Of a DNA stretch of 64,000 nt, positions 1 to 10,494 are shown piece after piece. The stretch lies in assembly GCA_016795205.1 (NCBI GenBank), contig JAEUHZ010000010.1, positions 1 to 64,000 of the forward strand. The letters are read 5' to 3'. The position numbers and the translations under genes were made by a program. The DNA is from Planctomycetota bacterium (GTDB taxonomy: Bacteria > Planctomycetota > UBA1135 > GCA-002686595). Under the pieces are notes generated by a model. It was not told the DNA's origin. It did not search any database and saw only the letters and a list, made by a program, of their open reading frames with translations. Each line of letters opens with the position of its first letter. The first letter of the stretch is position 1.

Positions 1-338
1 GGCGAGACGAAGCCCTCGCCCAGGGCCGGCCGGCCGCGGATCTCGACCTCGACCGCGCCCTCGACCGGCCGCCCGGCCTCGTCGACGAACTCGACCCGCA
101 GTCGCGGCGGCTCGAGCGTCCCCAGCGCGGACGGGTCCGAGCGGCGCCCCTCCTCGCCAATACGTTCCCGGGCGTCCGCTGGGCCCGTATCGGGCACGGG
201 GGCGGCGGGCCCGCTCCCGGCCGGAAGGGTCCCCGGTGCTGCGCGCGGTGCGGGCCCGACGGGCGTTCCCGGCGGCGCGGCGTCGCGCAGAGCGAGCCAG
301 GCACCCAGGGTTGAGAGGGTCATAAAAACCACGAGCAC
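1..338 (-). CDS. Membrane-anchored or secreted protein, N-terminal fragment
   Basis: A minus-strand reading frame runs off the left edge, so only about 112 N-terminal residues are visible. It opens with a hydrophobic stretch (VLVVFMTLSTLGAWLAL) that looks like a signal anchor. A Pro/Ala/Gly-rich linker of about 50 residues follows, and then a segment reading VEFVDEAGRPVEGAVEVEI, which resembles the first strands of a carboxypeptidase-regulatory-like or Ig-like beta-sandwich domain. I chose a GTG at 338 so that the whole hydrophobic segment is kept; ATG at 323 is the alternative and would cut it in half. No function can be named. It is divergent from the haloperoxidase gene at 602. Confidence 0.55.
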   Translation of the reverse strand, partial: MLVVFMTLSTLGAWLALRDAAPPGTPVGPAPRAAPGTLPAGSGPAAPVPDTGPADARERIGEEGRRSDPSALGTLEPPRLRVEFVDEAGRPVEGAVEVEIRGRPALGEGFVS

Positions 339-521
339 GGCCGCGTGGAGTGCGCGTCCGCGCGACCCATAGGGAAAACGGTTCCTACTTGCTTGCGCGC
401 CGGCCGCTGCCGGGCAGTTTGGGTCCGGTCTCCCCGGGGCCGCAGGCGAAGTTCGGGGAGCGTTCTTTCGGGGGCACAGCCGCCCCCCGCGCGCGCGGTC
501 GTCGCCGCTGGCGGTCTCCGG

Positions 522-537
522 CCACAGCATGCTGTGG
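522..537. promoter_or_regulatory. Perfect 16-bp palindrome, possible operator
   Basis: CCACAGCATGCTGTGG is a perfect dyad in the 263-bp divergent region between the gene starting at 338 (minus) and the haloperoxidase gene at 602. It ends 64 bp before the haloperoxidase start. Size and position fit a dimeric repressor or activator site. No regulator is encoded next to it, so the assignment is inference. Confidence 0.4.
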
Positions 538-601
538 AGCATAGTCCGTCCGCCCGTCGCTGTCGCGCCCTCGCGAGATCCCGAAGCCAGACCTGAACTC
601 C

Positions 602-1966
602 ATGAACCGTACGATCCACACGCTCTGTTCGTCGGCGGCCGCGGCGAGCCTCTGCGCTCTGTCGGCCTGCTCCGGCGACGGCTCCTCCTCGTCCCCGGCG
701 CCGACCTCGCCCGCGACCTCGACGTTCAACTCCAACGTCGCGGTCGAGTGGCACGAGACCCTCTACACGCGCATCCGGCAGACGGGTGTCAATCCGCCGC
801 GCGCCTCGCGCGTCTTCGCCTACACGGGCGTCACGCTCTACGAGTCGGTCGTGCACGGCATGCCCGGCTTCCAGAGTCTCGAGGGGCAACTCAACGGCCT
901 CCTCGCGAACGACCTGCCGAACCCGGTGGCTGGACAGGTGTACAACTGGGCCATCGTCGCGAACCGCGCGCTGAACGTGGTCTCGAACGGTCTCGTGCCG
1001 AGCTCGACGACCGAGTTCGACGCCCAGGAAGCCTCGCTCTTGGCGACGCTTTCGACCGGCGTCGCGACCGCGGTCGTCGACCGCTCGGTCGATTACGGCG
1101 ACGAGCTGGGCAACGCGATCCTGGCCTGGGCCGCGACCGACGGCACGGCCACGCAGGCCGCCTGCCAGACGAACTGGGTTGCGCCGGTTCCGCCCAACGA
1201 GGGCGGCTGGACGCCCGTCACGGGCAACGCGCAGCCCGTGCTGCCCTGCTGGGGCGACATGCGCACGTTCGTGCTCACGGACGGCGACGAATGCGAGCCG
1301 ATCGGCCCGCCCCCGTACTCGACGGCCACGAGCAGCCCGTGGTTCGCGCAGGCCCTGCTGGTCTACAACACGACCGGCGACGCGGGCGCGGCACTGACCG
1401 CGGACCAGGCGGACATCGGGCTGTACTGGGCGGACGGCGCGGGCGCGACCGGCACGCCGCCCGGCCACTGGGTCGCGATCACCTGCCAGGTCGCGGCGGA
1501 CGAGTCGCTCACGCTGGACGTCTCCGCCGAGGCTTTCGCGCGCGTCGGCATGGCCCTCGCAGATGCGTTCATCAACTGCTGGAAGGAGAAGTACACGAGC
1601 TATCTGATGCGGCCGGCCACGTACATCCGCAGCGAGATCGACGCGGGCTGGGATCCGCTGATCGGCACGCCGAACTTCCCCACGTACACCTCGGGGCACT
1701 CGACGCAGTCCGGCGCCGCCGCAGCGGTTCTCACGCAAATGTTCGGAGCCTACGCCTTCACGGACACCTGCCACAGCCGCCTGAACCCGACTGCGGGGCT
1801 GCCCGCGGACCGCACCTTCGCGAACTTCTACGAGGCGGCCAGCGAGGCCGCCGTGTCGCGCCTGTACGGCGGCATCCACTACGTCTTCGACAACTACGAC
1901 GGGGTCGATTCCGGGGTGTGCGTCGGCACGGTGCACAACTCGACGCTCCAGTTCCGCGCGCCCTGA
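602..1966 (+). CDS. Vanadium-dependent haloperoxidase-like / PAP2-family lipoprotein
   Basis: A 454-residue exported protein. The N-terminus has a lipobox ending LSAC at Cys23, followed by a Ser-rich tether, which predicts a lipoprotein. The three phosphate/vanadate-binding motifs of the PAP2/haloperoxidase superfamily are all present in order: KYTSYLMRP near residue 329 (Kx6RP), PTYTSGHST near 360 (PSGH variant) and SRLYGGIHYVFDN near 420 (SRx5Hx3D). The length and the short spacing between the last two motifs fit bacterial vanadium-dependent haloperoxidase-like proteins better than small acid phosphatases. Family members oxidise halides with H2O2 or hydrolyse phosphate esters, and sequence alone does not decide between these. 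It is transcribed alone, convergent with the EamA gene and separated from it by a strong hairpin. Confidence 0.85.
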   Translation: MNRTIHTLCSSAAAASLCALSACSGDGSSSSPAPTSPATSTFNSNVAVEWHETLYTRIRQTGVNPPRASRVFAYTGVTLYESVVHGMPGFQSLEGQLNGLLANDLPNPVAGQVYNWAIVANRALNVVSNGLVPSSTTEFDAQEASLLATLSTGVATAVVDRSVDYGDELGNAILAWAATDGTATQAACQTNWVAPVPPNEGGWTPVTGNAQPVLPCWGDMRTFVLTDGDECEPIGPPPYSTATSSPWFAQALLVYNTTGDAGAALTADQADIGLYWADGAGATGTPPGHWVAITCQVAADESLTLDVSAEAFARVGMALADAFINCWKEKYTSYLMRPATYIRSEIDAGWDPLIGTPNFPTYTSGHSTQSGAAAAVLTQMFGAYAFTDTCHSRLNPTAGLPADRTFANFYEAASEAAVSRLYGGIHYVFDNYDGVDSGVCVGTVHNSTLQFRAP

Positions 1967-1974
1967 AACGCGAT

Positions 1975-2031
1975 GAGGTCGGACGCGCGCCGCGCCGCGG
2001 GCCTTGGCCCGCGGCGCGGCGCGCGCACCTC
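1975..2031. terminator. Long perfect hairpin between convergent genes
   Basis: Positions 1984-2003 pair perfectly with 2006-2025 (20 bp, all G:C) around a TT centre. The stem resumes outside a small internal loop with GAGGT at 1975-1979 and ACCTC at 2027-2031. It lies just after the haloperoxidase stop and before the converging EamA gene, which suits a bidirectional terminator. There is no U-tract, so it may act as an RNA 3'-end stabiliser or a Rho-assisted stop. Confidence 0.6.
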
Positions 2032-2127
2032 GGGCGACCGTGCCTGCGGCGCTCCGAGGCCCAGCACACTCGCCGCCGGCGCGCGCCAGACCCTGGCGCC
2101 CGCGGTGACTCCCGAGGAGCGCGCGGC

Positions 2128-3039
2128 TCAAGAGCCCGCGCGCGCGGAAGGCCGTCGGGCGGTCACGACGAGCACGACCGCGCCGACGATGATCGCCGCC
2201 GCGATCCAGGTGCGCGGCGCCAGCACCTCGCCACCCCACACCACGCCGAGCACCAGCGCCACGAGCGGGTTCACGAAGGCGTACGAGGTCGCCAGCGCCG
2301 GCGTGGTGTGCTTCAGGAGCCACAGGTAGGCGCTGAAGCCCGCGATCGAGCCAGCCAAGACCAGCCACGCCCAGCTCGCCACGTGGCGTGCGCCGACCAG
2401 CTCGAGGTCGACGCGGGAGACCTCTCCGAGCGCCACCCCGGCGACGCACTGCAGGATGCCGCCCGCCAGCATCTGGAGCCCGCTGGCCGTCACCTGCGCG
2501 CGCGGCAAGTGCGCGCCGCGCGAGTAGAGCGAGCCGATCGACCAGGAGATCGTGGCCGCGACGAGCGCCGCGATCCCCAGCGGGTCGAGCGGATGAGCCG
2601 GGTCGGGGGCCGCGAGCAGCGCCACGCCCGCCATGCCGACCACCACGCCCGCCAGGCCGCGCGCCGCGGGGCGCGCGCCGCGCGGGCGCAGCCAGTCGAA
2701 CAGCAGCATCCACAGCGGCACACCCGCGACGACCAGCGCCGCGACGCTGGAGTCCACGCGCGTCTCGGCCCAGCACACCAAGCCGTTCGAGCACAGCATG
2801 AGCAGCGCGCCGGACACGCAGGCCGGCAGCAGATGCTCGCGCCGCGGCCGCTCCGCGCCGGTCGCCAGGGCGTAGGTCAGGAGCAGCGCGCCGGCCAGCA
2901 CGAAGCGCGTGCCGGCCATCAGGAACGGCGGCAGGGCCTCGACCGCGACGCGGATCGCGAAGTAGGTCGAGCCCCACAAGATCCACACGGCGCACAGCGC
3001 CAGGAGTAGCCTCCCGCGACCCTCGCGCGCTGGGCTCAT
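2128..3039 (-). CDS. EamA-family (DMT superfamily) transporter
   Basis: A 303-residue integral membrane protein with about ten predicted hydrophobic segments arranged as two tandem EamA repeats. The first repeat starts LLALCAVWILWGSTYFAIR and the second contains SIAGFSAYLWLLKHTTPALA and FVNPLVALVLGVVWGGE, all typical of drug/metabolite exporters. The start is an ATG at 3039 whose ATGA overlaps the stop of the upstream recombinase gene, so the two are translationally coupled. The substrate cannot be predicted; characterised relatives export amino acids, purines or drugs across the inner membrane. Confidence 0.85.
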   Translation of the reverse strand: MSPAREGRGRLLLALCAVWILWGSTYFAIRVAVEALPPFLMAGTRFVLAGALLLTYALATGAERPRREHLLPACVSGALLMLCSNGLVCWAETRVDSSVAALVVAGVPLWMLLFDWLRPRGARPAARGLAGVVVGMAGVALLAAPDPAHPLDPLGIAALVAATISWSIGSLYSRGAHLPRAQVTASGLQMLAGGILQCVAGVALGEVSRVDLELVGARHVASWAWLVLAGSIAGFSAYLWLLKHTTPALATSYAFVNPLVALVLGVVWGGEVLAPRTWIAAAIIVGAVVLVVTARRPSARAGS

Positions 3040-4010
3040 GCGCGCGGATGGTGCAGCCGGTGCACCGCCGCCACGGCGTCCGCGTCGAGGTGCGTGTAGA
3101 TCTCCGTGGTGCGGATCGAGGCATGGCCCAGGAGTTCCTGGACGGCGCGCAGGTCGGCGCCGCCCTCGACCAGGTGCGTCGCGAACGAATGCCGCAGCGC
3201 GTGCGGCGAGGCCGGCGCCCTGAGCCCCGCGAGGCGCGCGGCGCGACGCACGACGCGCCAGGCCTCGGCGCGCGACAGCCGCGCGCCGCCCGCGCCCAGG
3301 AACACGTGCGGCGAGCGGGCCGCGCCGGGTCGCGTGCGCCGGCCGGTCCGGATCCACTGCGCCAGGGCCGTCGCGGCCCGCGCGCCGAGCGGGACGAGCC
3401 GCACCTTGCCCCCCTTGCCGTGGAGTCGCACGATCCCGAGCGCGGGGTCGAGGCCGTCGAGGCGCAACCCGGCGGCCTCGCTGACGCGCGCGCCCGACGC
3501 GTACAGCACCTCGAGCAGCGCCAGGTCACGCTCGGCCCGCCAGGGCTCGCGCGGCGACCAGCGCGGATCGCCCGGCGCGGCGAGCAGCGCCGCGACGTCC
3601 GACGGCGCGATGGAACGCGGCAGGGGGCGCGCGAGCTTGGGCGCGGCGACCAAGGCCGTGGGGTCGCGGCGCAGCGCGCTTTCCTGGACCAAGTGACGGG
3701 CCAGCACGCGCAGTGCCGCCAGCGCTCGGGCCACGCTGGCCTCGGCGTAGTCGTCCGCGCGCAGCGCTCCGAGGTGGTCCACGACGAGCGCCGCGTCGAC
3801 GTCTGCGAAGCGCGTCGCGCCGCGGCCGGCGGCGAAGCGGAAGAAGCGCTCCAGGTCCCGCCGGTAGGCGAGCAGGGTGTTCGGCGCGAGCCCCGCTTCG
3901 GCCCGCAGCGCGACCAAGAGCTCGGCGAGTTCGACCGCGAAGCCGGGCGGGATCGCGGGCTGCGCGCCTGCGTCGCGCGCCGCCTTCCGAACGCGGCTCG
4001 GTCCGCCCAT
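3036..4010 (-). CDS. xerC: Tyrosine recombinase XerC/XerD
   Basis: A 324-residue tyrosine recombinase. It has the N-terminal SAM-like core-binding domain (LVALRAEAGLAPNTLLAYRR) and the C-terminal catalytic domain with all expected residues: Arg in SGARVSEAAGL, Lys in LHGKGGKVRLVPL, HALRH, LGH and the nucleophilic Tyr in TEIYTHLD. Length and motif order match the chromosomal Xer proteins that resolve chromosome dimers at dif, rather than phage integrases. XerC and XerD cannot be separated from this window alone. Start ATG at 4010; the stop overlaps the EamA start. No dif-like site was identified nearby. Confidence 0.9.
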   Translation of the reverse strand: MGGPSRVRKAARDAGAQPAIPPGFAVELAELLVALRAEAGLAPNTLLAYRRDLERFFRFAAGRGATRFADVDAALVVDHLGALRADDYAEASVARALAALRVLARHLVQESALRRDPTALVAAPKLARPLPRSIAPSDVAALLAAPGDPRWSPREPWRAERDLALLEVLYASGARVSEAAGLRLDGLDPALGIVRLHGKGGKVRLVPLGARAATALAQWIRTGRRTRPGAARSPHVFLGAGGARLSRAEAWRVVRRAARLAGLRAPASPHALRHSFATHLVEGGADLRAVQELLGHASIRTTEIYTHLDADAVAAVHRLHHPRA

Positions 4011-4062
4011 CGTGCGCGCGAAGCTCCTCCATCCGCCGCCTTGGATCAAGCTCCGGTCGCGC

Positions 4063-4091
4063 TTGAAGGGGAGGGGGGGCGTCCCTACACT
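4063..4091 (+). promoter_or_regulatory. Sigma70-type promoter upstream of the dksA-like gene
   Basis: TTGAAG at 4063-4068 and TACACT at 4086-4091 are separated by 17 bp, the ideal spacing for a housekeeping promoter. The -10 fits the TAnnCT pattern seen before other units in this window. It would give a leader of about 140 nt for the gene at 4236. Confidence 0.45.
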
Positions 4092-4235
4092 CTTCGCCCC
4101 TGACGGGGCCGGAAAGCGCGCTCGCGGCGCGGTTCGCCGGCCCCGCCGGCCGATAACCGCCGACCAGCGCCGGGCGCGCCCCGCACCCGACGCCCCGTCG
4201 AATTCTCCACCTCCCCCGCCCCCGCAGCCTGCTCC

Positions 4236-4598
4236 ATGAAGCGACTCTCGGCGAAGGAACTCGAAGAACACGCCGCGCGCCTGCGCGCCATGCTGGTGCT
4301 CCTCAGCGGCGACATCGACCGCCTCGAGGAAGAGGCGATCGGAGAGCGCGGCATCCAGATCGACGCCTCCGGCGAGGGCGGCACGGACAGCTACAGCCAG
4401 GAGTTCAGCCTGGAGTTGATCCAGCGCGACGAGTCCACCATGCGCGAGGTGCTCGAAGCGCTCGACCGGGTCAAGAACGGCAGCTACGGGTTCTGCGAGG
4501 GTTGTCAGGCGCCGATCGGCAAGGAGCGCCTGAAGCACATGCCGCACGCGCGCAATTGCATCGCCTGCCAGCGCAAGGAGGAAGAGGGACTCGCGTGA
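4236..4598 (+). CDS. DksA/TraR-family zinc-finger protein
   Basis: A 120-residue protein with an N-terminal helical region (LEEHAARLRAMLVLLSGDID), a central helix, and a C-terminal four-cysteine zinc ribbon: FCEGC and NCIAC separated by about 17 residues. This is the DksA/TraR C4 fold. DksA-type proteins insert into the RNA polymerase secondary channel and act with ppGpp to adjust rRNA and amino-acid promoters. The protein is shorter than E. coli DksA (151 residues), and the coiled-coil tip with the DxxDxA signature is not evident, so the exact activity is uncertain. No Shine-Dalgarno is visible. The GTG of lspA overlaps its stop codon. Confidence 0.85.
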   Translation: MKRLSAKELEEHAARLRAMLVLLSGDIDRLEEEAIGERGIQIDASGEGGTDSYSQEFSLELIQRDESTMREVLEALDRVKNGSYGFCEGCQAPIGKERLKHMPHARNCIACQRKEEEGLA

Positions 4599-5221
4599 GC
4601 ACCGTGCCGGCGGGCGGGGCGCGCTGCGCGGATGCCCGCACGCTCCTCGCGCGCTTCGTCGTGGCCGCGGCGCTCCTGGCACTCGACCTGTGGTCCAAGG
4701 CCGCCGCCTTCGACTGGATCGAGCGGCTCGACCGCGCTGGCGAGCTCGTCGTCGACGCCTGCGGGCGCGGGCATCGGCGCCTGCCGCTCGTGGGCGACTG
4801 GCTGACGTTCATGTTGTCCCTCAACCCCGGAGCGGCGTTCGGCCAGCTCGACTCGATCCCGTACCTGCTCGTGGGGGGGCGCTGCGCGGCGGTCCTGTTC
4901 CTGCTGTGGCTCCTGGTGCGCACGCCCCGCGGCCGTCCGGCCTTCGCCGCGGCGCTGGTGTTGGTGTTCGCCGGAGCGCTCGGGAACCTCTACGACAATC
5001 TGCTGCGCGCGCGCGACCTGGCGTTGGATCGCTACTACCCAGCGGAGCAGTTCCCGTTCGGGCCCGTGCGCGACTTCATCGACGTCTACTTCGACGCCTG
5101 GTCCTGGCACTTCCCGACCTTCAACGTCGCCGATGCGTGCATCACGGTGGGCGCGGTGTTGCTCATCGGCTCGGGCCTCCTGCGTCCGCGCGCGCCGGCC
5201 CCGTCCCTGCCCGCGGCCTGA
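4595..5221 (+). CDS. lspA: Lipoprotein signal peptidase (signal peptidase II)
   Basis: A 208-residue membrane aspartyl peptidase that removes signal peptides from diacylglyceryl-modified prolipoproteins. Conserved LspA signatures are visible: LNPGAAFG after the first periplasmic segment, GALGNLYDNLLR with the first catalytic Asp, RDFIDVYF, and FNVADACITVG with the second catalytic Asp. Four hydrophobic segments are present. It is longer than E. coli LspA (164 residues) because of an N-terminal extension and an extra loop around residues 40-60. The GTG start lies in a GTGA overlap with the dksA-like stop, so the two are co-translated. Many predicted lipoproteins in this window would be its substrates. 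Confidence 0.92.
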   Translation: MSTVPAGGARCADARTLLARFVVAAALLALDLWSKAAAFDWIERLDRAGELVVDACGRGHRRLPLVGDWLTFMLSLNPGAAFGQLDSIPYLLVGGRCAAVLFLLWLLVRTPRGRPAFAAALVLVFAGALGNLYDNLLRARDLALDRYYPAEQFPFGPVRDFIDVYFDAWSWHFPTFNVADACITVGAVLLIGSGLLRPRAPAPSLPAA

Positions 5222-5293
5222 TGTAGGGCCCGTCCGCGTGCGCCGTCCACGCGTTGCCCCGGCCGCGCCGAGGCCTTAGAGTCGCCCGCCGTC

Positions 5294-6352
5294 GTGGCGC
5301 GTCTGCAAGTGGATCTGGGCCCCGTCCGGCTCGCGAATCCGATCCTGTCGGCGTCGGGGACGTTCGGTCACGGTCTGGAGATGCGGCACGTCGTGCCGCC
5401 CGGCCTGGTCGGCGGGCTCGTGTCGAAGACCGTCACGCTGCGCCCGCGGCCGGGCAACCCTGCCCCGCGCATCTGCGAGACCGAGGCCGGGTTCCTGAAC
5501 TCGATCGGCCTCGAGAACAAGGGCATCGACCACTACGTGCGGGCCGTGCTGCCGGAGGTCGCCGCGGCCGACACGATCATCGTCACGAACATCGGGGCCG
5601 AGCGCGTCGAGGAGTTCGCCGAGCTCGCCGCGCGCCTCGACGGGGAGTCCGCCGTCGACGTCCTCGAGGTCAACCTGTCCTGCCCCAACGTCCAGGACGG
5701 CAAGCTGCCCTTCGCCACGGATCCCGGCATGGCCGCGCGCGTGATCGAGGGCGTGCGCCGTGCGACGCGCAAGCCAGTGTGGGCCAAGCTGTCGCCGAAC
5801 GTCTCGCGGATCGCGGAGATGGCCGTGGCGGTCGAAGCCGCCGGCGCCGACGGCGTGACGGCGGTGAACACCGTGCTCGGCATGCAGGTCGACTGGCGCA
5901 CCCGGCGGCCGGGACTGTGGACGACCCAGGGCGGCTACTCGGGCACCGCGATCAAGCCCATCGCGCTGCGTTGCGCCTGGGAGTGCGCGCGCGCCGTGAG
6001 GATCCCGGTCATCGGCTGCGGCGGCATCGCGACCGCCTCGGACGTGCTCGAGTTCCTGGTGGTCGGCTGTCGCGCCGTCCAGGTCGGCACGGCGAGCTTC
6101 GGCGATCCCGGGACCTTGGCGCGCCTGGCCGCGGAGATCGAGGCGCTGCTCGACGGTGCGGGTCTCGCGGCGGCCGAGGACCTCGTCGGCACGCTCACGC
6201 CGCACGCGCCCCCGCCGGCGCGCTGCGAGCCGGCCGGCGCCGCGCCAAGTGGCGCGCGCGCGCGGCACGGCCTGGAACACGGCGCGGATCACGGCGCGCA
6301 GGCCGGCGCGCGCGAGGCGCGCGCGAGCCAGCGGGGAGGGTCGCCGGCCTGA
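5294..6352 (+). CDS. pyrD: Dihydroorotate dehydrogenase, class 1
   Basis: A 352-residue FMN-dependent TIM-barrel enzyme of pyrimidine biosynthesis (dihydroorotate to orotate). Family motifs are ILSASGTFGHG near the N-terminus, GFLNSIGLENKG, NLSCPN containing the catalytic Cys that marks class 1, VWAKLSPN, TAVNT, GYSGTAIKPIAL and IPVIGCGGI in the FMN phosphate loop. It resembles class 1B enzymes, which normally work with the PyrK electron-transfer subunit, but no pyrK is adjacent. The last 50 or so residues form a low-complexity Ala/Arg/Gly tail beyond the usual family length of about 305. GTG start at 5294. Confidence 0.9.
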   Translation: MARLQVDLGPVRLANPILSASGTFGHGLEMRHVVPPGLVGGLVSKTVTLRPRPGNPAPRICETEAGFLNSIGLENKGIDHYVRAVLPEVAAADTIIVTNIGAERVEEFAELAARLDGESAVDVLEVNLSCPNVQDGKLPFATDPGMAARVIEGVRRATRKPVWAKLSPNVSRIAEMAVAVEAAGADGVTAVNTVLGMQVDWRTRRPGLWTTQGGYSGTAIKPIALRCAWECARAVRIPVIGCGGIATASDVLEFLVVGCRAVQVGTASFGDPGTLARLAAEIEALLDGAGLAAAEDLVGTLTPHAPPPARCEPAGAAPSGARARHGLEHGADHGAQAGAREARASQRGGSPA

Positions 6353-6383
6353 CGCGCGCGCCCGCGCGCGCTCCGGCGCTCCC

Positions 6384-7223
6384 ATGCGTCTCGAGGAACT
6401 GACCCCGGCGATGGTGCGGCGCGCGGTGGCGATCTACCTGGAGATCGCCTGGCCGGGCCAGGGCTTCCCGCGTCCGCGGATCACGGTGGCGGATCTGGAG
6501 GGGGCCAACACGCTCGACGAGCTGTTCGCGCGCTTCGATCCCCAGCCCGTGCGCGACCGCGCGGCGCACAAGCGCCACACGCTGCGCCTGGGGAACCCCG
6601 ACTACCCGTTCATGAAGTTCGTGGTCCAGGAGTACCTGGTCGACGCCGAGTACTTCTTCGCGGTCGACACGCACGACGACCTGGACGTCAAGCCGACGGA
6701 TCCCGACTTCCCGCGCTGGCTGGAGCTCAAGCGCCGCAACGCGGAGCTCAAGAAGCGCATCGAGGCCGCCTGGGCCGCCGAGGGGCTACCGACCTATGGC
6801 GACCTGCGAGTGCTGGCCGAGGGCCTGGCGAAGATCGAGCTCGAAGGGGAGAAGCGCGCGCGGCTCCTGGTGGTCGACGACGAGGCCGAGGTCTGCCACG
6901 GGCTCGGCGCACTCCTGCGCGGGCGTGGGTACGACGTCGAGCTGGCCTTCGACGGCGCGCAGGTGCTCGAGCGCCTGCGCCACGAGCCGCGGCCCGACCT
7001 CTTGCTGCTCGATTTCTCGATGCCGGAGGTCGACGGCGAGGAGGTCCTGCGCCGGGTGCGTGCCGACCCGCGGACCAAGGACATGCCGGTGCTGCTCGCG
7101 ACGGCCTCGACGATCGACCTGGAGCGCATCCCGAAGACCTCCGGCGTGCTGCGCAAGCCCTATCCGCGCGAGGTCCTGTTCGCGATCCTGAGCCAGCTCC
7201 TCGAGCGCCGCCCGGCCCCGTGA
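6384..7223 (+). CDS. Response regulator with an uncharacterised N-terminal domain
   Basis: A 279-residue protein. Residues 155-275 form a receiver domain: the acidic pair in LLVVDDEAEVC, the phosphoacceptor Asp near residue 210 in LLLLDFSMPEVDG, the Thr/Ala switch in LLATAST and Lys near 257 in VLRKPYP. Residues 1-150 (starting MRLEELTPAMVRRAVAIYLE, with the segment KRHTLRLGNPDYPFMKFVVQ) match no domain that I recognise and end in a charged helix (LKRRNAELKKRIEAAW) that leads into the receiver. There is no DNA-binding domain, so the output may be protein-protein. It lies 31 bp after pyrD and 146 bp before secA. No partner kinase is adjacent. Confidence 0.75.
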   Translation: MRLEELTPAMVRRAVAIYLEIAWPGQGFPRPRITVADLEGANTLDELFARFDPQPVRDRAAHKRHTLRLGNPDYPFMKFVVQEYLVDAEYFFAVDTHDDLDVKPTDPDFPRWLELKRRNAELKKRIEAAWAAEGLPTYGDLRVLAEGLAKIELEGEKRARLLVVDDEAEVCHGLGALLRGRGYDVELAFDGAQVLERLRHEPRPDLLLLDFSMPEVDGEEVLRRVRADPRTKDMPVLLATASTIDLERIPKTSGVLRKPYPREVLFAILSQLLERRPAP

Positions 7224-7369
7224 GGGGCCGCGGGCCGCAGCTCCGCCCGCCCCCCCGGCCTCGCGCTTCCCTCGGCCGCCCGGCTCGCTTCTAATCTGCG
7301 GCTCGGATCGCCCGATCGCGCGGCAGGGGAGCCCACGGGCCGCGCCGGGCCACCACCGACATACCATCC

Positions 7370-10393
<3,024 letters not shown>

Positions 10394-10494
10394 GTGCCCG
10401 CGCTGCGCACGAGCCCGCGGGCTCCGCGGCCCTGGGGGAGCCGCGCCACGGCGCGCCCCGGCGGGACGTCTCCGGCGCGCTGGAGGCCCGCGGC

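Noticed and set aside
3036..4010. Phage or island integrase
   Set aside because: Length and motifs are those of chromosomal XerC/XerD, no attachment-site repeats or tRNA are adjacent, and the neighbouring genes are ordinary chromosomal ones.
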